DNA from: Euglena gracilis
Taxonomy: Eukaryota > Euglenida > Euglenophyceae > Euglenales
Assembly (NCBI GenBank): GCA_039621445.1
Contig: CP154954.1
Span: forward strand, 51,067,847-51,131,846
DNA length: 64,000 nucleotides
Reading direction: 5' to 3'
The position numbers were made by a program, and so were the translations under genes. The notes below the pieces were generated by a model. The model saw only the letters and a list, made by a program, of their open reading frames with translations. It was not told the origin of the DNA and made no database searches. Shown here piece after piece: positions 24,801-35,100 of the stretch. Position 1 is the stretch's first letter. The number at the start of each line of letters is the position of its first letter.

Positions 24801-27800
24801 ATAAACTGGGGCATGTGAAACTTTTCAAAATCGAAAAAATACCCCTTAGGCTTCTGCTTACCCGCGCCCCCCCGGGCAATTGACGCCCCCGGGCAATTGA
24901 CGCCCCCGGGCAATTGACGTCCCCGGGCAATTGTCACCCCTGGCTGTGCCGGCCAATTTGTCACCCCGGGAAATTGTCACCCCCTTCCGTGCTGCCCATT
25001 TTGTCACCCCCGCATTTGCAGTGTTGCATTGTGAACTTTCTTTTCGCCGACTACTCGATTGATCTTCTATTTCGCTACAACGTGCTGAGAATTTTCGCAC
25101 ACCAAACGCTCTGTACAATATCACGACCATAGCTGCATTTTTCCTGTGTTCATTTGTGTTTCCGATGGTGTTCTTGGTCATTTGGATTAAATGTGATTTA
25201 CATGGGTGGGCAATTGACGCCCTCGGGCAATTGACGCCCCCGGGCAATTGTCACCCCCCTCTGTGCCGGCCAAATTGTCACCCCGGGAAATTGTCACCCC
25301 CCTCCGTGCTGCCCAATTTGTCACGCGACAATTGCCCAGGGGGGGGGGCAGGTAAGGACCCCGGGAGGGGGGGGGTACTGGCCAATTGGCTAGACACTGG
25401 AAAAAATGGACTAGCTAGACCCCCTTCCCCCGGGGGGGGGGGGGGGTGGTCCGGGGGTCCCCCCAACTGGAAAAAAAATTCCTCCGGCGCCGAGGTGGAA
25501 ATGAGGTTTTTAATAAGTTTTTGGCTGGTTTTGTTCCAAAAATTCCCAAAAATGGCCAAAAAACAGGCATTTTGGGGGTCCCAAAAAAAATTTCCAGCGC
25601 TTCGCGCCGGTCACTGGAAAAAATTTTTCCACTTGCTAGCCCTGCTAGCAGACCCCCCCCGGGGGGGTCTTCTAGAAATCCCACTAGCCAAATTTGGACT
25701 AGCTGCAGTCCCAGCCCCCCCCCCGGGGGGGGGGGGGTACTGCAATCCCTTAAGCAGAAGCCTGCTCCTCCCCCTTACAAAAAAACAAAAAATCACCAGG
25801 GAGAAAAATCTCACAAAAAAAGCAAACAAAACAAACAAAACAAAACAAAACAAAAATTTGCCAAAATCGAAAACCGCAAAAAAAGGGGGGAAACGCTGTT
25901 GTGTTCCCCCCCATCCCACTGGCCCAGAGGGAGCCGGGGCCCCGTGTCTTGCGGTGCGCAGCCCTCCGCCGACCTGCCATAAGAGCACCGTCTGGTCCAG
26001 GCTCTCCGCCGCGGTCACAGCATGCCGGAAGGTGCCCTCCGGAGGGGCGTCCTCGGCGGAGGAGGAGGGGGAGGGGGAGAGGAGGCGGGCGGTGTTGGCC
26101 GGGGGCAGATGGAGAGCGTTGGGGGAGCAGCTGGGTCCGAATGTGTGCGAATTATCCCCAGGCTGTATGGGAAGGCCTGGTGGGGGGAGGTCGACCCCCC
26201 ATCCACCCAACCACCCACCCATAGGTCACCGTGCAGATCTGATCACCCGCCCACCCCCGGTGGAACTGAACCAACAATTTTTACTGACCCTCCCAGGGGA
26301 GAGGGGTCACTTCCACTCTTCCTCACTTTTTTCGGAGAACCAGTCAGTCACTACGCCGGGGGTGGGGGGTCAGCCACTCTGGACTCCAAGGGAAATTTAA
26401 CCACAAATGTGCAAACGTGAAGGAAAAAAGGGCCAAATTTGTTCACTTCACTTTGGTGGTTCACGGTCACTTTGGTGGTTTTTTTGCCAACCCCCCCCCC
26501 CGAGGGGAAGGGATCCGGGCCAAAAACTAGTCAGCCACTCTAAAAAAAAAACCAGTCACCCACCCTGGGGGGGTTGGCCAGTGACTTAGTGATGGTGTGA
26601 TCTGGACTTTCGGCACATCAGCAGTGCCACCGACAGCCCTTTCTGCGTGCAGCCGACCACTTCGTCCTGGAACGATTTGCGGGCGCACACCCCCAGGGGA
26701 CTCAGCCAACCGGGGAAGCCCCGGGCCATTTGGGGACGTCCGCCACGGCGCTGCTGCCCGGGCCGGAGAAGAGGGGGCGCGGGCCCAGGCGGTCCAGCAG
26801 CCGGCGGCGGGCAGGGGGTTGACAGCATGGAGGGGGGGGGGGGCTTCGTCAGGTCAGGTTTCCATCATTTTTCATCGTATCCGTCATTGTGGCCCACAGG
26901 GGTGGCTGACACTGTGGAGTCCACCCCCCCCCCCCGGCTGTGCGGGAGACCACGCCGCCACCCCCAAACCCCAGCCCAACCCTGTCGAAGAAAACCCATG
27001 TATGGCACAAACCCAGGTGGCAGTGGGGGGCCCTCGTCAGGAAGGCCCCGCTCTGATATTCTCCCCAAACCTCATCCCCCCCCTCTGGGCGCTTGGCCCC
27101 CCCTCCGACACACATGCAAACTTGACACCCCCCTCCGTTGGCTTTGGCCCCCCAAGCCTTTCAATCCGTTCAATCCTGGCCCAGTCAAACGCCCCGTAGG
27201 GGGCACCTTCCGATGAGGGTGCAGAGTATGGTTCATTTTGACGTAAGGTTAAGGGGATGCCCACGCCGCAGTGCCGGCACTGCGTGGCACTGCGTGCACT
27301 GCGTGGCACTGCGGGCCGTTAAACCCTAGTTTTTTGCAACATTGGAATTTTCGGGCCATCAAGGGCAATTCTGGTTGTTTTGTGCAACTTTTTGCCTTTT
27401 TGGGCCAATTTGACCACATCTGGCTTGAAATGTCGAGCAATGACCATAAAAATGCCTACATAGCGCTACATCATTGAAGGTGCTTGCATACGGGTTAAAC
27501 GGCCCGCAGTGCCACGCGGTGCCACGCGGTGCCACGCGGTGCCACGCAGTGCCGGCACTGCGGGGTGGGCATCCCCTAAGATATCTTGAGTGCAGGACAG
27601 GTGGGGAAGGGAGGGTCCCAGGTTCATGCAAGGTCTTGAAACCTCACCCACACCCCAAACCACAACCCCAACCGCCTCGCCCGGCCCTGCCCGGCCGGGC
27701 GTACGCGTCCCCCGTGGCGGCGGCGGCTGCCCGCAGGTGGGCCGCGGCGGCCACGAAGCGGGGGCACTTCTCCGCCAGGCCCTCCGCGAACGGCTGCGGC

Positions 27801-30800
27801 ACGGAGCCATTGGTGGCGGTGGCCACCGTGGTGCGCAGGGTGGCGTCCCGGGCACCGCCTCGCCCACCGTGTGACCCCCTGCCTCCCCCCCCCGGTGGGT
27901 ATTACGAACCCTTGAGAGAAGCATGGAACAGGTCAACGAGCACAGAGGTAGGAGGCAATGTCTGGGCGGGCTGGGTTACGGGAAAATTTGATCTTTCGAC
28001 CGCCCGGCTGACAGAAAGAAATCGGGGAAACAGGAATTGTTCACATGTTTGCCATCAGAATCCTGGGGACAATGCTTGCACTTTTGAAACTTTGGGAATT
28101 TCCTTTCTACTGTTCTTAACAGTCTTTAAAAAAAAATCTCAAAAAAAATCAATTGAAGACAGTGGGTACAAGGGTAGGAGGCAGGTCCCCACATGAGGAC
28201 AGGTTAGCTTTCACAGAGAACAGAGGACAGTTTCTCAGGCAGGGTGATCCTCAAGCAAAAAAAAAAAAGAAAAACGTCCCAGCACATTCAGTGAAAAAAA
28301 TGGCCAAAAAATGTTTTGGGAAAAAATGATTCTTGGATTTTTCTTCTTTGGACCATTGCCCGTCAACCCAAAACCGTCAAAAAATACGGTTTTTGACCTT
28401 TTAATTTTCGGCCCCATTGAAACCCAGGCTGGCAGGGGGTATTTTTTTAAGGCGCCTTAAAAACCTTTTAAAAAAATGCTTAAAGTTTTGGGGGTCCGGG
28501 GGGTCCCCTCGACTGGAAAAAAAAATCCCTCCGGCGCTGGCTCCGAGGTGGAAATGATTTTTAGTGCATTTTTGGCTGATTTTGTTCCAAAAAAAATGCC
28601 AAAAATGGGCATTTTTTGGCCAGTTTTGGGGGTCTTAAAAAATCTTCGGCGCTTCGTGCCGGCCACTTGAAAATTTTTTCCACTAGCTAGCCCTGCCAAC
28701 AGACCCCCCGGGGGGTCTGCTAGGATTTCCACAAGCCAAATTTGGAATATGCAGTCCAGCCCCCGGGGGGGGGAGAGAGAGTATTGCGAACCCTTGACAA
28801 GCCTGCTTGTGGACCGCCCTGTTCTCAGGGAGCACAGTTTCCTGGGAAGGGTGGGCAGGGGGTTCCCTGTTGTGCTTGTAGCGGACTGTCGCCTCTGGCC
28901 AGGGGGGTGCACTTCCATATTTGTCAACTTTTAGGGGGGGGGGCATTTGCATTTAAGGAGGAGGGAGGCCAAGCACTGGGGGGGGGGAGGTATCGGAGGC
29001 CATTGGGAAAATTGCGGGGAAACTGATATCGGGAATGTGCAAATTTCTGCTGGAGGGGATCTAGAAAATTTTTATCTCTTCCAGGAATTTTTTTCATTTA
29101 GTAACATTGGTGGATGCTTTAAACCTGTCACTCTCATCCCCTCAAACAACACCCCAGAACAACACCCCATGATTCTTATGATTTTGGAAACATATCAATT
29201 CCAAAATGCAAAAATGACAAAAAATTTTCATTGAGGAAAGGTTTGGTCTCAGGGGAAATGAGGCCGATGCGAAATATTTCTCAGTCGACATTTCTTCCCT
29301 ACAAGACTTAAGGGGGGAAAACACAAAAAAAAAAACTGCAAAAAATTGGCCAATTATCATCAAGAATTTGTCACAGGGGTTGATGATGGCACAGCGGTGG
29401 TCGTCAAGCACCACCTCATTGGAGTGCCCTGCAGTCAGGCCGCCGTTGACACAGGTTGTGAGCTCCTGCAGGGCGGTGCGATGCTCCGGAAGGGAGGGGT
29501 GGCCCGACACGGCGAACATCCCCACGTCGGAGATGGCATGGGGCCAGGGCGAGGGGTCCGCCTCCGTTGCCGCGCGCAGCAAGCAACTGCAACGTGCCAT
29601 AAACCCCCCTGACAGATGGAAGCACGGGTCACAGCGGACCGCCGCCTTCGGCGGCGTGGGGTGCACTTCCATTCGGACCCGATTTGTATGATTTTTGTTG
29701 ATTTGCTTCAGAAACCCCATCAAAATGGGGTTTGCGCTTGAAGTGGACCGCCGCCTTCAGCGGTGGGGGATGCGCTTTTATTTGGACCCTACGCTTGTAG
29801 CGGCCCTGTGCTTCTATTTAGGGGGAGGGGCTTACTCCGCATCACCTCCAGATCCGTACGGAGATCCTTCGGAAAACACGTCAGAAGGAAATAAATAACA
29901 GCCCAAATGTTTGCATTTTCGAAACCTGGGCTCCATGAAAACATCTTTCAAGAAGCAACATCATAGGAGGGGAGAGAAAAAGACAAAAAGAAAGGCAGGA
30001 CAGTTAAGAGACTGACGATGGATATATCTGACTCTGTAGGTGAAGCGTTGTACTGAGAGTCCAAATAAACTCCCCAAATGATTTGGGTGGGAACCGGGCT
30101 TCTGTTTTGTGTTTTGTGCTCTACGGTGCTTACCCATAGCAGGCAAACAATATGAAGGCAGGAGGGGGTGGGCCGGACCTCCCCCTCTGGTCCACGGGGG
30201 AGGGGACACCCCCACCTAAACAATGGCGCGGTCTGGGTGTCCGATTTTTGGCCTGGCACAAAGGAGGGCCGAAGATTTGTGACCCCCCCCCCCAAAATGA
30301 TCAAAGGAAAGGTGCCATTTTGGGTACATTCGAGCAAAATTTTGCAAAAATGCAAAAATAAGCGCTGGAAGGAAGAATTAGACCTTTTTGGGGGTCCCTG
30401 GACCCCCCCCCCCGGAGTCGATCGGGACCCCCTTTGGCAGGTGGGGGGTCCAGACCCACCCCTCTGGCCCCAGCGGGGGGGGGGGATCTGGACCACCCCT
30501 CCCCCCACCCAAACCCTGTACACCCTCCTAATATCGAACTCTGCACGCCCCGGGGGGTTCTGGACCCCAGTGCCTGCCGAACCAGGCATATTTCATTTGA
30601 TTATTTGATCATATTTCATTTGATCATATTTCATTTGAAAATGGCCATTTTCACCCCTGGCACCTTCGGCGCCAGAGGCCCCCGAGGGTCGAAAGTGTCC
30701 AACCCCCCTGCCCGCCCATAGCATCCAGCCCCCCCCCCGTGTTTAAGAAAGTCGGTGGGAACGTGGGACCGAAAAAAACACATCCAAATAACTTTCCCCC

Positions 30801-32116
30801 CTCCTTCACACAGAACAGCATGCAAAATATGAATTAAAAATCAAGAACAAAAATCATCCAAAATGCCACAACGCTTTAATTATTTAAATAGGAATTATTA
30901 GTTAAAATGGCATCAGGACGTCAGCCAGTACATATACTGAGCACGAATCGACTTGATTAGTTTCCTACTCCCAGGGGTGGTCCAGCAGCCAAAAATCCAT
31001 GCAGCCACTCTCGAACCTCCTGCCCATCTCCTCCATGGCGGGAGTCACGCAAGGGTGAGGAGAATGTTTGGCACCGCCCTCCCGCCGACCGGGTTCCAAC
31101 TGTCCAGGGGGTGGTCGCAAGACCAGGTGTCAAACCCCCGGTATCGGTTAGGGGGTTATTTGTTTAGGTCACCTGCAACCCCCCCCCCCCGATCAGAGGT
31201 GGTTGAACGCACCCCGTTACCTGCAACGGTGTGTCAGAGGGCAAAGGGGGGGGATGCATAGAGAGGGGTTGGCACCTCCCTTCTGCTCTGTTTGCTGAAG
31301 CCATGCAACAACAGTGGGCGACAGGCTCCTGAGGTCATCAAGCTTGAGCCCAGATGCGGACGAGAGTTGGTGGGCCCCTTCAAAAGCAAGGCGCAATCGA
31401 GTTATGGGTTTCACAGTGATTTGTTGAACAAGCGTGGACTAGGATGAAAAGGATTACTAATATACCTCCCCCCCCCTTGTCCAACAACCACTAAATATTG
31501 CCACTGATTAGGGGGGTGGTGGCTATTTTGGTCAAATATCGCTACTGACCGGGGGGTGGTCGTTAGACAAGGCCGGGGTCAGAACCGCGAATGTCTGGGG
31601 AAAAAAGATCGCCTGGTAAAAGATCGCTACTGACTGGGGGGGGTCGTTGGACAAGGCCGGTCGTTGGACAAGGGGGAGAGGCATTTTTCGTTTGGGCATT
31701 CCACGTTTTCTGTGGTTTCCAACATCTTACATGCACAATGAAGGTGATTTCTTTGCAGCCTTTTCGCACCCATGTAGTCATGATGTGGTATATCTCATCA
31801 GCCATCATGATTGTTGGTGCCAATTAAGTCAATTGATAAATCCTTTGGTTCAAACTTCTTCTTACAGGCTTGGGCACACCCACCTAAACCCACCCCAAGG
31901 GCAACCCTCATGCAAACGGGTTTCTAGCAGTGAATCGCACCCCCCTTCCCAAAGACCAGGGAGCCAACCGTATCGTTTCTGCTGGCAACTGCGACCTTCA
32001 GTGTCAGCCAGATGACCACAGGGTGGAGACCGCAGGTCCTCCAGGGAGAACTGGGGGAGCTTGAAGGCGGAGGCAGAGAGCAGCAACCCAGCGCTGAGCG
32101 CCAGACGTGACAGCAT
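12641..32116 (-). CDS. Signal peptide + 2OG-Fe(II)-oxygenase-like + Cys/Met-rich + CTR copper transporter (about 15 exons)
   Basis: Exons run from an ATG at 32116 to a TGA at 12641. In order they give: a secretory signal (MLSRLALSAGLLLSASA); an oxygenase-like region with EHFHVF, the HxD-type MHSDMGLFLVMTP, LQLPDGRVV and SLLVMNGEG; WFGRMYLP; a Cys/Met segment (MYCWMTCMSI); and a complete CTR domain (M-x3-M helix 2, G-x3-G helix 3, Cys tail). Seven junctions obey the CAG/CTG rule with matching phase. The link from the Cys exon to helix 1 and the exons before 27.8 kb are less certain. Chlamydomonas CTR proteins are known for extracellular Cys-Met motifs, so a Cys/Met ectodomain before CTR is expected; the oxygenase-like part is the surprise. 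An exon with the distal iron-ligand His is not found and may lie at 20.3-23.6 kb. Two adjacent genes is the alternative. Confidence 0.6.
12958..12982 (-). CDS. CTR copy 2, helix-3 micro-exon (25 nt)
   Basis: Encodes IIGLVVGH. Joining to helix 2 gives FIMV-II-GLVVGH-TLF, which matches CTR spacing (two residues between V and the first G, as in human CTR1). Both flanking introns fit the CAG/CTG rule exactly. Confidence 0.8.
13513..13569 (-). CDS. CTR copy 2, helix-2 exon
   Basis: Encodes GYLLMLVAMTYQVELFIMV. The next intron (12983-13512) begins GCTCAG and ends CTGCAGCG. Confidence 0.82.
14030..15950. repeat. Cluster of TTGTCTAAGCACC / GGTTCTTACCCATC repeats
   Basis: Copies near 14045, 14320, 15550, 15620 and 15870-15945 carry GATGGGTAAGAACC, a G-run and GTGCTTAGACAAGG on the plus strand, with AT-rich spacers. 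A copy in opposite orientation lies at 58253-58365. The cluster sits in the CTR copy 2 helix 2-loop intron. Confidence 0.75.
16231..16362 (-). CDS. CTR copy 2, cytosolic-loop exon (approximate ends)
   Basis: Reads GTESLVFARRYLKGRFAK and ends IVLLYGLQVTM. It aligns with the copy 1 exon at 2494-2630. It lies downstream, in transcription order, of a hAT-like element in the preceding intron. Confidence 0.72.
16569..17633. mobile_element. hAT-like non-autonomous element, 1,065 bp, perfect 8-bp target duplication
   Basis: The ends are inverted repeats starting CAGGCTTTTGCTTAAGG on the left, with one mismatch on the right. They are flanked by TGGCGGAG at 16561-16568 and 17634-17641, a perfect 8-bp duplication as made by hAT transposases. 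There is no coding capacity. The interior includes CTAG-rich palindromes, the hairpin near 16803 and an AATTGCAC-rich patch (16922-17560). Related right ends occur near 25757, 27905 and 28800. It sits in the CTR copy 2 helix 1-loop intron. Confidence 0.82.
17689..17828 (-). CDS. CTR copy 2, helix-1 exon (approximate ends)
   Basis: Reads GMTGFQTVGQSGDPCVLLF, then KEWKLNNAGAFAGACIGVFL. Same order and spacing as copy 1. The upstream boundary lacks a nearby CTG and is set by similarity (G-P-x-G-M in both copies). Confidence 0.75.
18606..18777 (-). CDS. Cys-rich ectodomain exon 2
   Basis: Reads KDPAKGTTWPDDYL, then HCFSCTVVC, an N-rich linker and GFCNSALA. Its 5' edge joins the preceding exon within a shared TGCCG so that ACR-KDP is in frame. 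The 3' edge is before TTTCAG. Confidence 0.7.
18778..18860 (-). other. 83-nt nonconventional intron with perfect 10-bp end pairing
   Basis: On the minus strand the intron begins GGCGGGCCGC, and its exact reverse complement GCGGCCCGCC lies 8 nt from its 3' end (18786-18795). It has neither GT nor AG at its ends. Removing it joins two reading frames of one Cys-rich domain; without removal the frame is lost. Confidence 0.65.
18861..19018 (-). CDS. Cys/Met-motif ectodomain exon 1
   Basis: Encodes CRFLADSGSSCGAGQMYCWM, then TCMSISALTC and, after five residues, C. Met and Cys interleave (C-W-M-T-C-M), as in extracellular Cu(I)-capturing motifs of green-algal CTR proteins. The preceding intron (19019-19436) begins CCGCAG and ends CTGGCCAG, phase 0 on both sides. 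Confidence 0.72.
19437..19518 (-). CDS. Ectodomain exon (TFNQYW...AVPAMGCS type)
   Basis: Encodes TFNQYWTQSHAAVLADDGSG and ends AMGCS. It joins the exon at 20150 through a split Met codon (GGNM-TFNQYW). The intron 19519-20149 begins GACCAG and ends CTGCACGT. Confidence 0.72.
20150..20239 (-). CDS. Ectodomain exon (WFGRMYLP)
   Basis: Encodes RVSELEGLGRAWFGRMYLPH, then a short linker ending GGN. Its 5' start is uncertain (20239 or 20235). I recall WFGRM-type motifs following the oxygenase core in algal relatives, but could not check. Confidence 0.65.
20395..20427. repeat. Perfect 14-bp hairpin
   Basis: Arms 20395-20408 and 20414-20427 are exact reverse complements (CGAACCTCCTCGAA) around the loop TGTCG. 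It lies in the long gap between two oxygenase-like exons. Its role is unknown. Confidence 0.85.
22918..23330. repeat. CCCCCCAAATAATAAA array with palindromic end
   Basis: Six or more copies of C-runs followed by AAATAATAAA occur at 22918-23030 and 23230-23300. A nearly perfect palindrome then follows around 23287-23320. The array lies in an intron of the CTR copy 2 gene. A related C-rich/A-rich array is at 34888-35060. Confidence 0.8.
23684..23792 (-). CDS. 2OG-Fe(II)-oxygenase-like exon (PDGR...SLLVMNGEG)
   Basis: Encodes VSAAHGFRLQLPDGRVV, then PPDSLLVMNGEGAAHW. The order after the HxD exon matches the middle of the double-stranded beta-helix. The 5' intron (23793-24275) begins GCCCAG and ends CTGCCCCC, phase 0 on both sides. 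Confidence 0.72.
24276..24413 (-). CDS. 2OG-Fe(II)-oxygenase-like exon with HxD
   Basis: Begins EHFHVFRRLAGQ and holds TLRMHSDMGLFLVMTPPQYY. His-x-Asp is the usual iron-ligand pair of this superfamily. Exact CAG/CTG introns on both sides, phase 0. Confidence 0.75.
24876..25340. repeat. Pair of ~130-bp direct repeats of CGGGCAATTGACGCC units
   Basis: Blocks at about 24885-25010 and 25207-25326 share the same order of CGGGCAATTGACGCC and CAATTGTCACCCC units, including a CTGTGCCGGCCAA stretch. About 195 bp of unrelated sequence separates them. The block lies inside the 1,584-nt intron 24414-25997. Confidence 0.8.
25353..25764. repeat. Dispersed intronic repeat (CTAG-rich, same family as 16569-17633)
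   Basis: It shares with 16580-16900 a G-run followed by TACTGGC, CACTGGAAAAAATGGACTAG, a GCGCTTCGCGCC hairpin and AAATTTGGACTAGCTGCAGT. It ends CTTAAGCAGAAGCCTG, like the right end of the intact element. Its left inverted repeat is degraded. Another copy lies at about 28445-28805. Confidence 0.75.
25998..26100 (-). CDS. 2OG-like domain, helical exon
   Basis: Encodes ANTARLLSPSPSSSAEDAPP, then EGTFRHAVTAAESL, and joins EHFHVF in frame. Intron 24414-25997 begins GACCAG and ends CTGATGCG. Intron 26101-27692 begins GGGCAG and ends CTGCCCCC. Confidence 0.7.
27253..27576. mobile_element. Harbinger-like foldback MITE, 324 bp
   Basis: Long imperfect inverted repeats at 27253-27326 and 27492-27576 begin GGGGATGCCCAC and are built of GCGTGGCACT units. 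They are flanked by TAA on each side (27250-27252, 27577-27579), the 3-bp duplication typical of PIF/Harbinger elements. It has no coding capacity and lies inside intron 26101-27692. Confidence 0.78.
27693..27831 (-). CDS. 2OG-like domain, N-terminal helical exon (5' end approximate)
   Basis: Encodes TVATATNGSVPQPFAEGLAE, then KCPRFVAAAAHLRAAAAATG and DAYARP. Strong GC bias at third codon positions in this frame only. It joins exon 25998-26100 through a split Pro codon. Confidence 0.68.
28445..28805. repeat. Dispersed intronic repeat, third copy
   Basis: Shares TTTTGGCTGATTTTGTTCC, the hairpin GGCGCTTCGTGCC (28648-28660), CACTAGCTAGCCCTGC and a right end CCCTTGACAAGCCTG with the copies at 16.6 and 25.4 kb. 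It is intronic in the CTR copy 2 gene. Confidence 0.72.
29394..29600 (-). CDS. 2OG-like domain, first folded exon (approximate)
   Basis: The minus strand reads WPHAISDVGMFAVSGHPSLP, then EHRTALQELTTCVNGG and NEVVLDDHR. A G-x-F-x-V-S-G-H-P strand near the N terminus is typical of 2OG oxygenases. The splice ends were chosen to continue into TVATATNG and do not fit the CAG rule. Confidence 0.5.
32030..32116 (-). CDS. Putative first exon with signal peptide
   Basis: ATG at 32116 opens MLSRLALSAGLLLSASA, a clear secretory signal with an ASA cleavage site, followed by FKLPQFSLEDL. LPxxSLEDL resembles the first strand of 2OG oxygenases. The assignment to the downstream gene rests on orientation and position; the 3' end is unknown. 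Confidence 0.45.
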
Positions 32117-32199
32117 GGGGGGCGTTGGGCGGCGGTGGTGTGGCTGGGCAGGGGGGGGGGGTTGGACAGAGCGAGGGGTGAGGGGGGTTGGGTTGGCGA

Positions 32200-35100
32200 A
32201 AGCAACACATGTGAAGAGTGGAAAAGCAGCTGTGGGCTGACTTGATAAAAAAAAACTGTCATCGCTAGCGCCTGTGGGCAATTGTCATTCCAGGCAGCTG
32301 ATCAAGATGGTGATGTGATGTTCCTTGCAACCTCATCAAGTCATCCCCACTGGCAATGTGATGGCTTGCTGCAAGGCAAACACTTAGATGGCCGGGAATG
32401 CACTTTTCTTGTTGAGAAATGAAAATAGGCAGTTTTAGTGAAATAACGCATCCGCATTGATGCCTCTTCCAGACTGTGGGGTGAACACCACAAAAATGAA
32501 CTGCTTGGGTGTAACACAACCACATCAGGGTTTTAAAAGACCTGCATGAAAGTATTTTCCTTGAATGCTTGTCACACTGCAATTACCTCTGAGAGCCAGC
32601 TCTTCATCACGGCCAAAAATTGGCATGCAAGTTCCCCCCGGTACAAGCAAGAGGCCGATACAAATGGTCCAAATTAAAACATCACACCACCCTCCGGCAG
32701 TGCAATGCAACTCCACTTTTGATGGTAATGCTACAGAAAACCAGGAAGCATTTGGAAAGATTTTGTCCAAGTAGAAGTGCCACCCGCGGTCCCCTGTAAG
32801 CGTCCCCACACTTTAACCAGGGGGATTACTCCATCAAGTCTGATGTGTTGGTGGAAGGAGGGGATGCCCCTTTCAGGCCCCTGCGAAAATGGGAGGGGGA
32901 CCCTTTGTGGGCCAGATGAGAAGACACCACATCCACCGTCCTGAAGGTTCAACGATTCGCCGTCAACTGTGATACTCACCTAACAAAGATTCCACCCTAT
33001 TTGGAAGCCTGGAACAAATCTGTTCCTTAACACTTGAGGAAATGCGATGTGCAATTGGTTGCCTTATGTTGTCCTTTTCTGCACGTCAGTGGCATGCCAG
33101 TGGCCACACACATCACCCGGGGCTTTTGAGTTAGCTGCTGAGAGAGAATCTTCATGAGGGGGTGGGGTAAACCAACCATGTCGCAAAAAAACCAGACAAC
33201 AAATTTCAGGTTCACAAACTTAAAACATTTCGTTCTGGAAATTGTGATTTCTTTGACATTTTTAGAATTTTCATTTCCTGTCTGCACATCAACCTCCACT
33301 GATAGATGGGCATGGACTGGTGGCACTGTTGACGGAGGCGCAGGGAGAGCAGATGGCACTGACACCATCCACAGGGTTCCGGCCATGTGACATACAAACG
33401 CTCCAGCGAGGTGGAAAGAGGTGCCAGCACCACCATTCCAGAGCCACAGGAAACCAGAACAGCAGGAAAATACAGATACAGAACAGAGAAGACTGCAAAT
33501 CAGCAACGCTGAGTAACTTTCTTGCGTCACATGATACAGTTCACTGGGTGTGGAGCAACACACAGCAGGCAGTTGGTTTAGCCCAAAAAAAGCAACAACA
33601 CATACAGGTTTGTTGCAAGCTTTGCAACATAGCTCGACTGCATTGAGTCAACATTTCAGGGCACACAAGATTGAGCTCTTACAAACTCGAAATAGAATCA
33701 AGACGCTTATCAAAACAGTTTGGTTTATGAGATATTGCAGTTCGCGACTTGTCAAATAAATTCGATTTCACCCATGGGCCAACCAAAATGTTGGTGATTT
33801 GAAAATGGCAAAACATCCAAACCAGTATGTATCCTGGACCTCCATTCCCCCCATGGGAATATTTTTTCGGGCTAAATGAAACACACAAACTCAAGATGCA
33901 ATGGTTTTTTACCTTCCCCCCACCTCATTCCTCATCTCACTATTGAGGACTTTCCCTTTCGATGACTTGAAGAAAAAAAGACAAAAAAGACACAAATTAT
34001 GTTTGCAAAGTTCTTTGTGATGATTGGGATTTTTAAGATGCACCAATAGAGCTCCGAATGCCAGTCAGGAGTGCGTTGATCACACGGGATGCTAAGAGAA
34101 AGGGAACTTCACAAATATCCCAGAAAGAGAGACAAAAAAAAGATGCAAAACCGATCCCACACCCTCACTCAAGTCCCCAAGAAAGGCTGGCTCCTCCACA
34201 CTTTTATCGTTCCCCAGGGGCATACAAGCAGTGTCGTCATCAGAATTGAGGTCCTTAATTTGAGTGGGTAATCTCTGGATCTGTGGAGCAAATGGTAGAG
34301 CGGGGTTTAGCTTCAGTAGCCGTCTCTTTTGGAGATAAAAATTTACAGGCTTCTCGATCAATTTTTTTGATGTTATTTTCAGGCAGGTTCCAATTTCGAG
34401 CTTCAAAAAAAATATGTAAAGTAAGTAGTTAGCATACTTACTAATATGCATTAATAAGTAATGCATATTAGTTATTATGCATTACTAATAACATCATTGC
34501 TTATTAGTAATGAGCAATAATTATTGCTCATTACAATAATGAGCAATGGTATCTTTGGGTTGGCGACATGTTCAATCAAATATGGAACCCCACCTGACTG
34601 TCTTGAAATTGAACCCGTAAAAAAAATTGGAAGGGTTCTACAAGGGGGGGGGTATCATGAAAGAGCAGAAAGGATGGAAAACCCCAATGCTTCACAATCG
34701 CATTGAGGTGAGCGAAACGTTCAACTCCCAAAGTGGGTGGCCAGTGACCTTGGGTTGCATTGTTGTAGCATGCACGTGGGTGATTGGGGATGTTGCTACA
34801 GGGATCGTTGTTTTTGGAGACCCGAATCACCTGCTTCGAACTTTGGCCATATGCCTCCTCCCAGCCATTGACTTGATTACCTGTTAACCCCCCCCCAAAT
34901 GAGACCTCCCCAAAAATTAAGATCCCCCCAAAAATAAGAACCCCCCAAAAACACCCCCCTGCCAATTTTCGGCAAAAATCCAAAAAAAGTGGACCCCCCC
35001 CAAAAGAAGAAGACCCCCCCTCTGGATATTCGGGGAAAATCAAAAAAGGAGACCCCTCTAAAACTGTGAAAATGCCCTTAAAATGGGTGGTTTTTTTGAA

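Noticed and set aside
26586-26828. Minus-strand open frame (ARKSFQDEVVGCTQKGLSVA)
   Set aside because: GC-rich and open, but exons 27693 and 26100 join in phase around it with exact CAG/CTG ends, so it falls inside the intron.
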